Assembly: GCA_944326915.1 (NCBI GenBank)
Contig: CALVFT010000002.1
Coordinates: forward strand, 1-64,000
Length of the DNA stretch: 64,000 nucleotides
Reading direction: 5' to 3'
Source: Candidatus Gastranaerophilales bacterium
Lineage (GTDB): Bacteria; Cyanobacteriota; Vampirovibrionia; Gastranaerophilales; Gastranaerophilaceae
In this document: one piece after another, positions 18,752 through 27,381 of the stretch
How the letters are laid out: the number at the start of each line of letters is the position of its first letter
Position numbering within the stretch: the first letter of the stretch is position 1
Program-made: the position numbers and the translations under genes
Notes under the pieces: model-generated
Database searches by the model: none
What the model was told of the DNA's origin: nothing
The model's input: the letters and a program-made list of their open reading frames with translations, nothing else

Positions 18752-21622
18752 ATGGAAAATAGTAAAACTTTAATTTTAATTGATGGTCATGCGTTGGCTT
18801 TTAGACAGTATTATGCACTTGAACGTTCTAATATGAAAACTTCTGATGGTACTCCTACTTGGGCTGTATATGGGTTTTTCAAAGCAATATTTGATTTGTT
18901 GAAAAATGAAAAATTAAGTCCTGATGCTGTAGCTGTTGCATTTGATGTTAGTCATAAAACTTTTAGAACTGAGAAGTTTGAAGAATATAAGTCTAATAGG
19001 TCTGCTATGCCTGATCCTATGCGTGTGCAAATGGGATTGATTTATGAAGGTTTGAAAGCTTTTAATATTCCTATTTACACAAAAGAAGGTTTTGAGGCTG
19101 ATGATGTAATTGGCACTATTTCCAAAAAGGCTTGTGAGTTAGGACATAAGGTTTTAATTCTGACAGGGGATCAAGATGCTTTTCAATTGGTTGATAGGGA
19201 TGGTTGTGTAAAAGTTATTTTGCCAACTAAGGGTGAGTTGGTTGAATATAACTGGGATAGAATTTATGATAAATTGGGAGTGTATCCAAATCAGGTTATT
19301 GATTATAAAGGTTTGAGAGGTGATACTTCTGACTGCATTCCTGGCGTAAAAGGTATTGGTGAAAAAACAGCTTGTAAATTGCTTGCTCGTTATGGAACTT
19401 TAGATGCTTGTCTTGCTGATTGTGAAAATATTCCGGAGAAATCAGTCAGAGAAAAAATATGTAATGGTATTGAACAAGCAAAATTGAGTCAGTATCTCGC
19501 TACTATTGTAAGAGATCTTGATATTGATATTGATTTTGAACGAACAAAAGTTGAGTTACCTGATATTGTTCAGGTTACAGAGTTTTTGAAAAAAATGCAG
19601 TTTTATGCCTTTTTGAAAAATATCAATGAAATATTGTATTCTTTTAATAAATCTGATTCTCAGATGGCTCCTTTAGCAGCAAGTGTATCTGATGTGTCAT
19701 CAAATGATGGACAGCTACAGTTAGGTATTTTTTCACAAGCTGTTCAAGAAGAAATTAATAAAAATCAAATTAATTTTACTCGTCAATTGATTACTGATTC
19801 TTTAGATTTTGAAAAATTGGTTAGTAATTTGAAAAATAGTTCTTTATTTGCATTCAGGGTTTATGCTGATGTTAAGACAACGCTTCAGTCGGATATTATT
19901 GGCATTGCTTTTGCTTTAAATAATGGTATTTCTATTGATGATAAAAGTGGTGTAATAATAAAAGATAATTCTATAGAATCTTTTGCTTATTATATTCCTC
20001 TAGCTCATAGTTGCGTTGAAAATCAATTGAGTATTGATTATGTACTAGATCAATTAAAGCCGATATTTGAGTCTGGAGATATTAAGAAAATTTCTCATAA
20101 TGCTAAATCTGAAATTAATGTACTAAAGGATAGAGGAATTGTATTAAAAGGATTACAATTTGATACTATGCTTGCAAGTTATGTCAAGAATCCTAGTAGG
20201 AGTCATGATTTAGATATTCAAGCCTTGGAGCATATGAATTACTCTATATGTAAGTACGCTCCTGTTGCTAAGGATAAGAGAAAGAAAATCCTTTTTGAAG
20301 ATGCTTTATTGGATAATGTCTTGAATTTTGTGACAGATGAAGTTGCTTTAATTATTGAATTAACCAAGTTTTGGGTTTCTAAGTTAGATGAAAAAGAATT
20401 GGCGATTCTTTATGATATAGAAATTCCTATGACTTATGTCCTTTCTGAGATGGAAATGAATGGAGTTTCTGTAGATAAGAATTACCTTGATTCTTTAACA
20501 AAGTCAATGGATGAATCTTTAAAAAATCTAGAAAGCAAAATTTTTGATATTGCTGGTTGTAATTTTAATTTGAATTCTCCTCGTCAAGTTGGTGAGGTTT
20601 TGTTTGAAAAATTAGGATTAAAACCTAAGAAAAAAAGAGGCAAGGCTGCTTATTCTACAAGTGCAGAAGTTTTAGAGGAGCTTGCTGAGGAAAATGAAAT
20701 TGCAGGTTTAATTTTAGATTATAGGAAGTATTCTAAGTTAAAATCTACATATACGGATGCTCTACCTCAGTTAATTGATCCGATTGATGGTAGAATTCAT
20801 ACGACTTACAACCAAACAATAGCTGTTACAGGTCGTTTGTCTTCTTCTAATCCTAATTTACAGAATATTCCTATTCGCTCAGAAGAAGGAAATCGTATTA
20901 GAAATGCATTTGTTGCCGAAAATAGAGAAAAATCTCTTTTATTATCTGCAGATTATTCACAGATAGAGTTGAGGTTGCTTGCTCATATTTCTCAAGATGC
21001 TCATTTATTAAAAGCATTTAATGATGGTGTAGATGTGCATACTTTGACTGCGTCAAAAGTTTTTGATGTACCAGTTGAGCAAGTTACTAAGGATATGAGA
21101 TACAAGGCTAAGGCTGTTAATTTCGGTATAATTTACGGGCAAAGTAAGTATGGTTTAGCTAAGACTCTAGGTATTTCGAATGACGATGCAAATTTGTTTA
21201 TTGAAAAGTATTTTGCGACATATCCTCGTGTAAAAGCATACATGGATGGTACGGTTATGCAGGTTGAACAACAGGGTTATGTTGAGACAATTTACGGAAG
21301 AAAGCGTTATCTCGCTCAAGAATTAGCAAGTCCTAATGCTATGATCCGTGAGGCTGCTAAAAGAGCTGCTATAAATCAGCCGATGCAAGGTACTGCTGCT
21401 GATTTGATGAAAGTTGCTATGATAGACTTCTCCAATAAGTTAAAAGAGCATAATTTAAAATCAAAAATGATTATTCAGGTGCATGATGAACTTGTTGTTG
21501 AAGTTTTAAAATCAGAGCTAGATATTGTTAAATCTTTGATTAAAGAAGCTATGGAGCTAAATCAGCCACTGTCTGTTCCATTAGTTGTCGATATTAATGT
21601 AGGTGAATCATGGAAAGAATAA
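18752..21622 (+). CDS. polA: DNA polymerase I
   Basis: A 956-aa repair and Okazaki-processing polymerase. The 5' nuclease domain (about 1-290) has FEADDVIGTI and GDQDAFQLV. The 3'-5' exonuclease domain (about 320-510) looks inactive: where the family has FAFDTET it reads FAFRVYA near 366, so the first metal-binding Asp and Glu are lost. The polymerase domain carries RLSSSNPNLQNIP, DYSQIELRLLAHIS (around 733) and IIQVHDELVVEV. No Shine-Dalgarno sequence is visible before the ATG. TATATT (18729-18734) would give a leader of about 11 nt. Confidence 0.96.
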   Translation: MENSKTLILIDGHALAFRQYYALERSNMKTSDGTPTWAVYGFFKAIFDLLKNEKLSPDAVAVAFDVSHKTFRTEKFEEYKSNRSAMPDPMRVQMGLIYEGLKAFNIPIYTKEGFEADDVIGTISKKACELGHKVLILTGDQDAFQLVDRDGCVKVILPTKGELVEYNWDRIYDKLGVYPNQVIDYKGLRGDTSDCIPGVKGIGEKTACKLLARYGTLDACLADCENIPEKSVREKICNGIEQAKLSQYLATIVRDLDIDIDFERTKVELPDIVQVTEFLKKMQFYAFLKNINEILYSFNKSDSQMAPLAASVSDVSSNDGQLQLGIFSQAVQEEINKNQINFTRQLITDSLDFEKLVSNLKNSSLFAFRVYADVKTTLQSDIIGIAFALNNGISIDDKSGVIIKDNSIESFAYYIPLAHSCVENQLSIDYVLDQLKPIFESGDIKKISHNAKSEINVLKDRGIVLKGLQFDTMLASYVKNPSRSHDLDIQALEHMNYSICKYAPVAKDKRKKILFEDALLDNVLNFVTDEVALIIELTKFWVSKLDEKELAILYDIEIPMTYVLSEMEMNGVSVDKNYLDSLTKSMDESLKNLESKIFDIAGCNFNLNSPRQVGEVLFEKLGLKPKKKRGKAAYSTSAEVLEELAEENEIAGLILDYRKYSKLKSTYTDALPQLIDPIDGRIHTTYNQTIAVTGRLSSSNPNLQNIPIRSEEGNRIRNAFVAENREKSLLLSADYSQIELRLLAHISQDAHLLKAFNDGVDVHTLTASKVFDVPVEQVTKDMRYKAKAVNFGIIYGQSKYGLAKTLGISNDDANLFIEKYFATYPRVKAYMDGTVMQVEQQGYVETIYGRKRYLAQELASPNAMIREAAKRAAINQPMQGTAADLMKVAMIDFSNKLKEHNLKSKMIIQVHDELVVEVLKSELDIVKSLIKEAMELNQPLSVPLVVDINVGESWKE

Positions 21623-22029
21623 AATTATTTTTGTTGAGTTTAGTTTTGTTTATATCTTCGCAAGTTTGTTTTGCTGAAGATGGCATTAGTATGAGTACAT
21701 TAGTTACTCCGCAAAATGTTTCATTTTCTACTTGTACTAGAAACTATATTATGCCTGCTGATAAGTTATTTTACGTTGCTATAGCTAGTGCTAATGCAAA
21801 TAAATTTACTATAGATGAAGTTCAATCAAAGACAGGTTATATTCTGTTTACTGCGGTAAATAAACAGTTTCTTGCAAGTGTATTGAAAAAAGATGCAACT
21901 CATTCTCAGCTTAAAATAACTCCTACTAATGGAGTTTACTACTTCCCACCTGGAATTGTTTTGAACTTCTTTAGATATATAGAACTTAACGGTGCTACCC
22001 CTTTGGCAGAAATTCCTGTTGTTAATTAA
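21610..22029 (+). CDS. Secreted hypothetical protein, 139 aa
   Basis: A typical signal peptide (LFLLSLVLFISSQVCFA, cleavage after about residue 22) precedes a small mixed domain with no recognised motif. The start overlaps the last 13 nt of polA, and an AGGTG within polA serves as ribosome binding site, so it is translationally coupled to polA. Its 3' end overlaps the convergent tlyA by 8 nt. The coupling with polA is probably incidental packing rather than function. Confidence 0.7.
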   Translation: MERIKLFLLSLVLFISSQVCFAEDGISMSTLVTPQNVSFSTCTRNYIMPADKLFYVAIASANANKFTIDEVQSKTGYILFTAVNKQFLASVLKKDATHSQLKITPTNGVYYFPPGIVLNFFRYIELNGATPLAEIPVVN

Positions 22030-22834
22030 GGGTTTCGAATGCTTCTTCTACAATCTGTGATATCTCAAAGTTTTTTTCATTTTCAGAGGTTTGAGTGGAA
22101 AGCCAGATTAAGTATTCTATATTACCAGAAGGTCCTTTAATTGAAGAAAATGTTAAGTCATTTATATGGTAATTTAGACTGTTTGCGCAATTTATAACAT
22201 TTTCTATTACTTCTTGATGTACTTTTTTATCTCTTACAACTCCACCTTTTTCTACTTTTTCTTTACCTGCTTCAAATTGAGGTTTGATAAGGCATATCAT
22301 TTCATGAAAGTCAGGGTTGAGTAGCTTTTTTAGGTTTTCAAGGACTTTAGTTAGTGAAATGAAAGATAAATCACTTACTAATAAATCAGCCATTGTATCT
22401 GTTTTTGAATAAATATCAGCTGGAGTGCAGATTTTAAGGTTTGTTCTTTCTATTACTTTAACCCTATTATCAGCACGGATTTTCCAATCTAATTGTCCAT
22501 AACCTACATCTACTGCGTATACATACTTAGCTCCATTTTGTAAAAGGCAATCTGTAAAACCACCGGTTGAAGCTCCGGCATCAAAGCAGATACGATTTTC
22601 TACTTTTACAGGAAATGTATCAAGAGCTTTTTTTAGTTTAAAGCCTCCGCGTGAAACATATGGCATTGATTTTACAACTATGTCATATTCTTTTGTCGGA
22701 TTTATTTGAAATCCTGCTTTTGTTATGTATTCATCATTTATCTTAACATGTCCTGCAAGAATTGCTGCTGCAGCTTTGCTTTTAGTCTCAAAATATCCGA
22801 GGTCTGTTAAGTATTTATCTAATCTTTCTTTCAT
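22022..22834 (-). CDS. tlyA: TlyA family rRNA methyltransferase
   Basis: A 270-aa protein with an N-terminal S4 RNA-binding domain (about 1-62, RLDKYLTDLGY) and a FtsJ-like Rossmann methyltransferase domain with the AdoMet motif DAGASTGGFTDCLLQNGA (about 85-102). Family members 2'-O-methylate rRNA cytidines. Some members also act as hemolysins, but the methyltransferase role is the safer call. The ATG overlaps the end of tatD by 4 nt. Confidence 0.92.
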   Translation of the reverse strand: MKERLDKYLTDLGYFETKSKAAAAILAGHVKINDEYITKAGFQINPTKEYDIVVKSMPYVSRGGFKLKKALDTFPVKVENRICFDAGASTGGFTDCLLQNGAKYVYAVDVGYGQLDWKIRADNRVKVIERTNLKICTPADIYSKTDTMADLLVSDLSFISLTKVLENLKKLLNPDFHEMICLIKPQFEAGKEKVEKGGVVRDKKVHQEVIENVINCANSLNYHINDLTFSSIKGPSGNIEYLIWLSTQTSENEKNFEISQIVEEAFETLN

Positions 22835-23604
22835 ATCTTAAAAATTCTTTCAGCATTTTCTGTTGTTTTTTGTGTGACTTCTTCTATTGATATATTTTTT
22901 ATTTTTGCAATTTCCTCTGCTACGTATTTTACATAGGCAGGTTGATTTTCTTTTCCTCTATAAGGTACAGGAGTAAGGTAAGGAGCGTCCGTTTCAAGAA
23001 TTATGTTTTCTAGAGAAATTTCTTCTACTACTTCTTTTAGTTTTTTTGCGTTTTTAAATGTTACGACTCCGCCAATTCCAAGGTAATAACCTTCTTTTAT
23101 GCATTCTTTCGCAAATTCTTTACTTCCAGAATAACAGTGCATAACGACTTTTGATGTTTTATTATACTCTTTTAAAATTTCATAGGTATCTTTGTGAGCA
23201 TCTCTATCATGAATATCTATAGGTAAGTTTAATGAATTTGCTAGTTTTATTTGTTTAATAAATACATCTTTTTGCAAATCGTTAAAACTTTTGTCCCAAT
23301 AGTAATCGAGACCTATTTCTCCTATTGCAACAATTTTTTTATTTTTTGATACTAAATCTGAAATTTTTTCTATTAAACCATCATTCCAATCTTTTACTTC
23401 TGAAGGATGTACACCCAACATTCCGTAAATATTTTCATATTTCTCTGTTAATTCTGCAACTATATCAAAATCATTTGGGTATGCAGATGGGATAATCAAT
23501 TTTTTTATTCCGTTTTTTTCTGCGTTAATAATACATTCTTTAATGGAAATTTCTTCCAGCATATTTATATGTGTATGAGTATCTATTAAGTAATTTTTAT
23601 TCAT
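22831..23604 (-). CDS. tatD: TatD family metal-dependent hydrolase
   Basis: A 257-aa TIM-barrel metal hydrolase/DNase. Metal ligands appear in DTHTHINML at the start, GEIGLDYYW, DIHDRDAH, MHCYSG and ETDAPYL. I set the start at the ATG at 23604. A TTG two codons upstream is in frame, but TGA-TATAAT ends exactly 6 nt before the ATG, so the mRNA is probably leaderless. tlyA follows with a 4-nt overlap. Confidence 0.92.
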   Translation of the reverse strand: MNKNYLIDTHTHINMLEEISIKECIINAEKNGIKKLIIPSAYPNDFDIVAELTEKYENIYGMLGVHPSEVKDWNDGLIEKISDLVSKNKKIVAIGEIGLDYYWDKSFNDLQKDVFIKQIKLANSLNLPIDIHDRDAHKDTYEILKEYNKTSKVVMHCYSGSKEFAKECIKEGYYLGIGGVVTFKNAKKLKEVVEEISLENIILETDAPYLTPVPYRGKENQPAYVKYVAEEIAKIKNISIEEVTQKTTENAERIFKI

Positions 23605-23610
23605 AAACAA

Positions 23611-23636
23611 ATTATATCACAGTTTTGTGGTATAAT
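23611..23636. promoter_or_regulatory. Palindromic divergent promoter tatD/gatD
   Basis: Eleven-base arms (23611-23621 and 23626-23636, one mismatch) flank a GTTT centre. The minus strand has TGA-TATAAT and the plus strand TGG-TATAAT. Each hexamer ends exactly 6 nt before the start codon of its gene (tatD ATG, gatD GTG). Both mRNAs are therefore predicted to be leaderless and to start 39 bp apart in opposite directions. Confidence 0.65.
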
Positions 23637-23642
23637 CTCATT

Positions 23643-24377
23643 GTGGAAGAGAAAGATTTAAAAATATCAATAGGACATTTATATCCGCATTTGCTTAATT
23701 TATATGGGGATATGGGGAATATTTTGACTTTGAAAAAGCGTTGTGAATGGCGTGGTATTGAAGTTGAGTATTCTGAGATAAATATTTCAGATCCAATAAA
23801 GGATTGCAATTTATATTTTATTGGCGGCGGGCAAGATAGACAGCAAGAGGATGTTGCTAAAGAACTTTATAAGCATAAAGATTTTCTTACCTCACAAAGA
23901 GATTTAGGTTCTGTTTTTTTAGGTATTTGTGGCGGATATCAGCTTTTTGGCCATTATTATCAGCCATTTGACAAAGAAAAGTTGTTAGGTATAAGTCTTT
24001 TAGATGCTTATACAGTTGCAGGAAATAATAGGTTTATCGGGAATGTAACTGTCGATATAGATTTTTTAGAACCGAATACTTTAGTTGGTTTTGAAAATCA
24101 TAGTGGACTAACTTATCTGTGTGGAGATACTAAACCTTTAGGTTTGGTTAATGTTGGAAATGGTAATAACGGTAAAGACAAAACAGAGGGTGCTCGATAT
24201 AAAAATGTTTTTGGAACCTATTTACATGGTTCTTTGTTGCCTAAAAATCCTCATTTTGCAGATTACTTGATTGAATTAGCTTTAGAAAAAAGGTATGGAC
24301 AAAAGATAAAGTTATCTCCTCTTGATGATAGTATGGAGTTGGATACTCACAGATCTTTAGTAGGGAAAGCATATTAA
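23643..24377 (+). CDS. gatD: Lipid II isoglutaminyl synthase, glutamine amidotransferase subunit
   Basis: A 244-aa class I glutamine amidotransferase of the GatD/CobB type, which supplies ammonia for amidation of D-Glu in lipid II. Family-specific motifs are GHLYPHLLNLYGDMGN near the start, the nucleophile C96 in GICGGYQLFG and the catalytic H195 in GTYLHGSLLP. The start is GTG at 23643. An earlier in-frame TTG lies upstream of the -10 TATAAT and so outside the transcript. The MurT ligase partner is not beside it, which is unusual. Confidence 0.88.
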   Translation: MEEKDLKISIGHLYPHLLNLYGDMGNILTLKKRCEWRGIEVEYSEINISDPIKDCNLYFIGGGQDRQQEDVAKELYKHKDFLTSQRDLGSVFLGICGGYQLFGHYYQPFDKEKLLGISLLDAYTVAGNNRFIGNVTVDIDFLEPNTLVGFENHSGLTYLCGDTKPLGLVNVGNGNNGKDKTEGARYKNVFGTYLHGSLLPKNPHFADYLIELALEKRYGQKIKLSPLDDSMELDTHRSLVGKAY

Positions 24378-24802
24378 TGGATAAAATTTTGTACTTATAT
24401 AACAGATGGTGTAAAATTCCTGATAAAATAAGATTTTTATTAGTTGGTGGGTATAATGCCGCTTTTTCTTATATTATATTTGCGATTGCAATACATTTTA
24501 TTGGGCAAGAGTATTATCAGCTGTGTGTTGCCTTGCAGTGGATTATTTCTTCTGTTTTTTCGTTTACAACTCAAAAAGTTTTTGTATTCTGTACAAAAGG
24601 AAATTGGATAAAAGAATATTTGAAGTGCTGTACTACTTGGGTAATTAGCTACTGTTGTAATGCTTTAATTCTTGAAGCAATAGTTAAATTTGTTACTAAA
24701 AATGTATATGTTGGACAAATAGTTTCTATATTTTTAGCTTCGGTTATTACATATATTTTATTTAAGTATTTTGCATTTAAGTCTCATTCTGTAAGAGATT
24801 AA
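24377..24802 (+). CDS. GtrA-like membrane protein
   Basis: A 141-aa protein with four hydrophobic segments and the GtrA opening FLLVGGYNAAFSYIIFAIA (about 21-39). GtrA-type proteins are thought to help move polyprenyl-phosphate-linked sugars across the membrane for cell-surface glycosylation. Its ATG shares a base with the gatD stop, so it is co-translated with that cell-wall gene. The end faces a convergent gene only 3 nt away. Confidence 0.85.
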   Translation: MDKILYLYNRWCKIPDKIRFLLVGGYNAAFSYIIFAIAIHFIGQEYYQLCVALQWIISSVFSFTTQKVFVFCTKGNWIKEYLKCCTTWVISYCCNALILEAIVKFVTKNVYVGQIVSIFLASVITYILFKYFAFKSHSVRD

Positions 24803-24805
24803 TTG

Positions 24806-25552
24806 CTACAAATCTTTGTGAAAATAGCCAACAATGAATTTTATTTTCTGTATAAAAGTATCAAAACTTAAAGTTATATTACTATTTGTTCTTTTATCTA
24901 TTAGACCTACTGTTTTATTTTTGTTGTCAACATAATCTATTACATAACAGTGCCATTCTCTTAGAAGATCTCTTATATTTTTGCCTTCTCCTGTTCCTGC
25001 TATAAAACTATTGTTTTCTTTTTTACCTATCTCTTTTAAAAGTTTTATGTTTTTTTTCTTATGCCATGACAAATTCATTTTCAAACTTTTTTCATTTAAC
25101 GTTATAGGTTTTATACCAGTAAATAGGTATAAGAAATTTGAGGGAGAGTTGAATTCAAAATCATAATCGCAGAAAGCAAATCTACAGTATAGTGGCTTTT
25201 TAAACGGGTGTTTTTGTATTAATTTATTCATTGCTGATTCTAAAGATTTTATAATTATATTTTCTTGTGTATCGACAGTATCAATAGGTCGGTTGTAGAA
25301 ATCAAGATTTTCTATTGCATCTATATCAGCTTTGGATATGTAATAATCTTCTCGTTTTCTATCTATATTATTGAAAATAATCCTAAATTCGTTATTTTCA
25401 TTTTTACTAATATTTTTGCTAAGTATTGCTTGTCCTTTCCCATTTTTTGTTAGGGCATGCAGAGTACTAAGCAAATAGCAATCGCAATATTGTTGCTTTA
25501 CATTTTGTATACGTTTTAGTTCATTAAATTTTAGTGGGGTGTATATTTTCAT
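24806..25552 (-). CDS. Putative calpain-like cysteine peptidase
   Basis: A 248-aa protein without a signal peptide. QQYCDCYLLSTLHALTKN (about 20-37) resembles the calpain active-site motif Q-x3-DC-x-LL with C25 as nucleophile. REWHCYVIDYVDN supplies a candidate His at 201, and GLIDKRTNS an acidic residue at 219 where the family has NPW. The fold assignment is an inference from these motifs, and activity is uncertain. The gene has its own AT-rich promoter region after a terminator. No ribosome binding site is evident. Confidence 0.5.
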   Translation of the reverse strand: MKIYTPLKFNELKRIQNVKQQYCDCYLLSTLHALTKNGKGQAILSKNISKNENNEFRIIFNNIDRKREDYYISKADIDAIENLDFYNRPIDTVDTQENIIIKSLESAMNKLIQKHPFKKPLYCRFAFCDYDFEFNSPSNFLYLFTGIKPITLNEKSLKMNLSWHKKKNIKLLKEIGKKENNSFIAGTGEGKNIRDLLREWHCYVIDYVDNKNKTVGLIDKRTNSNITLSFDTFIQKIKFIVGYFHKDL

Positions 25553-25563
25553 ATATAATTAAT

Positions 25564-25586
25564 AAAGGCGGTAAATACCGCCTTTT
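25564..25586 (-). terminator. Hairpin terminator after proS
   Basis: The stem GGCGG/CCGCC is extended by AAA/TTT pairs around a 6-nt loop and has short T-rich tails on both strands. It lies between the proS stop and the peptidase-like gene start. Confidence 0.75.
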
Positions 25587-25591
25587 GCTAT

Positions 25592-27328
25592 TTATTTTAT
25601 ATTCTTTACAATTTCTATAATGTGATTAACTGCTTCTTGAGGAGTAACTTTTTCCATTTCTCCGGTTTCTCTTATTTTATACTCAACAAAACCGTCATTA
25701 ACTGTTTTGCCTGCAGTAATTCTATAAGGAAAACCTATTAAGTCTGCGTCTTTAAATTTTACTCCAGCACGTTCATCTCTATCATCAAGAACTGCTTCTA
25801 CTCCTGCTGATAGTAGTTTTTCATACATTTCATTAGCTATTTGCATTTGTAGTTCATCTTTTATATTTACAGGAACTATAACTACGTGATATGGAGCAAT
25901 TGAAATCGGCCATTTAATGCCGTGTTCATCGTAGTGAGCTTCAACTGCAGCAGCTGCAGTTCTTGAGATACCGATACCATAGCAGCCCATAATATATGGA
26001 TGAGTTTTTCCATTTTCATCTAAATATACCGCATTCATAGGCTTAGAATATTTAGTTCCTAGTTTGAAGATATTTCCTACTTCTATACCTTTTGTCACTT
26101 GAAGCGGTTTTCCACATTCTGGACAAAAATCTCCACGTTCTACAAGTCTTATATCTGCGAATGTTTCTATATGTGGAATATCTTTTTCTAGATTTGCTCC
26201 TACAAGGTGTTTATCTGTTTCATTTATTCCTACTACGAAGTTTTTCATGTCTTTTACAGTTTCATCTGCAATTATTGTAATATCTTCCATTCCTCTAGGA
26301 CCGATGAATCCTGGTTCAGCATTGAAGCCTTTATTAGTCATTAGTTCTTCTATTTCAGCAGAAGATGCAATTCTAATGTCAATACCTCCTACAGCATTCA
26401 TTAATTTTGTTTCTTCAACAGTTCTGTCAGCTCTAATTAATGCAATCACTGGTTTTTTATCAACAATATAAACTAATGATTTTAAAATTAAGGTAGATGG
26501 AATGTTTAAGAATTTGCTTAATTCTTCAATAGAATGTGTTTGTGGTGTATCAATTACTTTAGTTTCTTGAAAATATTCTTTACCGTCTACGACAGCTGGA
26601 GCTAAGTTTGATATTGCGTGATTTGAGTTAGCTGAATAGTCACAACTATTGCAGTAGAAAACATCATTTTCACCGGCATCTGTATCTGTAATTACCATAA
26701 ATTCGTGTGATACACTGCCACCAATCGCTCCTGAGTCAGATTGAACCATTTTTGTATCAAGTCCGCAACGGTCAAAAATTCTCTTATAAGCTTGTGCCAT
26801 ATTTTGATACTCTTTATCAAGACCTTCTTCTGAAGTATCAAAACTATATGCATCTTTCATTATAAATTCTCTGCCTCTAAGTAGACCATAGCGTGGTCTT
26901 ACTTCATCTCTAAATTTTGATTGAATTTGATATAAATTAACAGGCATTTGTTTGTATGATTTAATTACATCTCTTGCAATTGATGTGATTACTTCTTCAT
27001 GGGTTGGGCCAAGACACATTTCTCTGTCATGACGATCACGAAGGCGCATCAATTCTTTACCATACACCTCCCAACGGCCTGATTCTTCCCATAATTCTTT
27101 TGGTTGAACAAATGGCATTAGAAGTTCTTGTGCGCCTGCTCTATCCATTTCTTCTCTTACAATTTTTTCAACTTTTTTCAGAACTCTCCACATTAGGGGC
27201 ATATAGTTGTATACACCTGATGTGAGCTTTCTTATATAGCCTGCTCTTGCAAGCATTTTATGAGAAATAACTTCCGCATCTGAAGGAAATTCTCTCAAAG
27301 TTTGTACGAACATTTTTGACATTTTCAT
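25592..27328 (-). CDS. proS: Prolyl-tRNA synthetase
   Basis: A 578-aa class II synthetase of the bacterial (ProS type 1) form. Motif 2 is seen in KFRDEVRPRYGLLRGREFIMKDAYSF, motif 3 in GCYGIGISRTAAAAVEAH, and a YbaK-like editing insertion domain lies at about 225-385. An anticodon-binding domain closes the protein. AAAGGA precedes the ATG. Met3 (MSKMF) is a less likely alternative start. Confidence 0.97.
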   Translation of the reverse strand: MKMSKMFVQTLREFPSDAEVISHKMLARAGYIRKLTSGVYNYMPLMWRVLKKVEKIVREEMDRAGAQELLMPFVQPKELWEESGRWEVYGKELMRLRDRHDREMCLGPTHEEVITSIARDVIKSYKQMPVNLYQIQSKFRDEVRPRYGLLRGREFIMKDAYSFDTSEEGLDKEYQNMAQAYKRIFDRCGLDTKMVQSDSGAIGGSVSHEFMVITDTDAGENDVFYCNSCDYSANSNHAISNLAPAVVDGKEYFQETKVIDTPQTHSIEELSKFLNIPSTLILKSLVYIVDKKPVIALIRADRTVEETKLMNAVGGIDIRIASSAEIEELMTNKGFNAEPGFIGPRGMEDITIIADETVKDMKNFVVGINETDKHLVGANLEKDIPHIETFADIRLVERGDFCPECGKPLQVTKGIEVGNIFKLGTKYSKPMNAVYLDENGKTHPYIMGCYGIGISRTAAAAVEAHYDEHGIKWPISIAPYHVVIVPVNIKDELQMQIANEMYEKLLSAGVEAVLDDRDERAGVKFKDADLIGFPYRITAGKTVNDGFVEYKIRETGEMEKVTPQEAVNHIIEIVKNIK

Positions 27329-27381
27329 GGTAAAAATCCTTTCTAAGGTAACTCTTCTGGAAGAATTTTAACACAAAAAAA

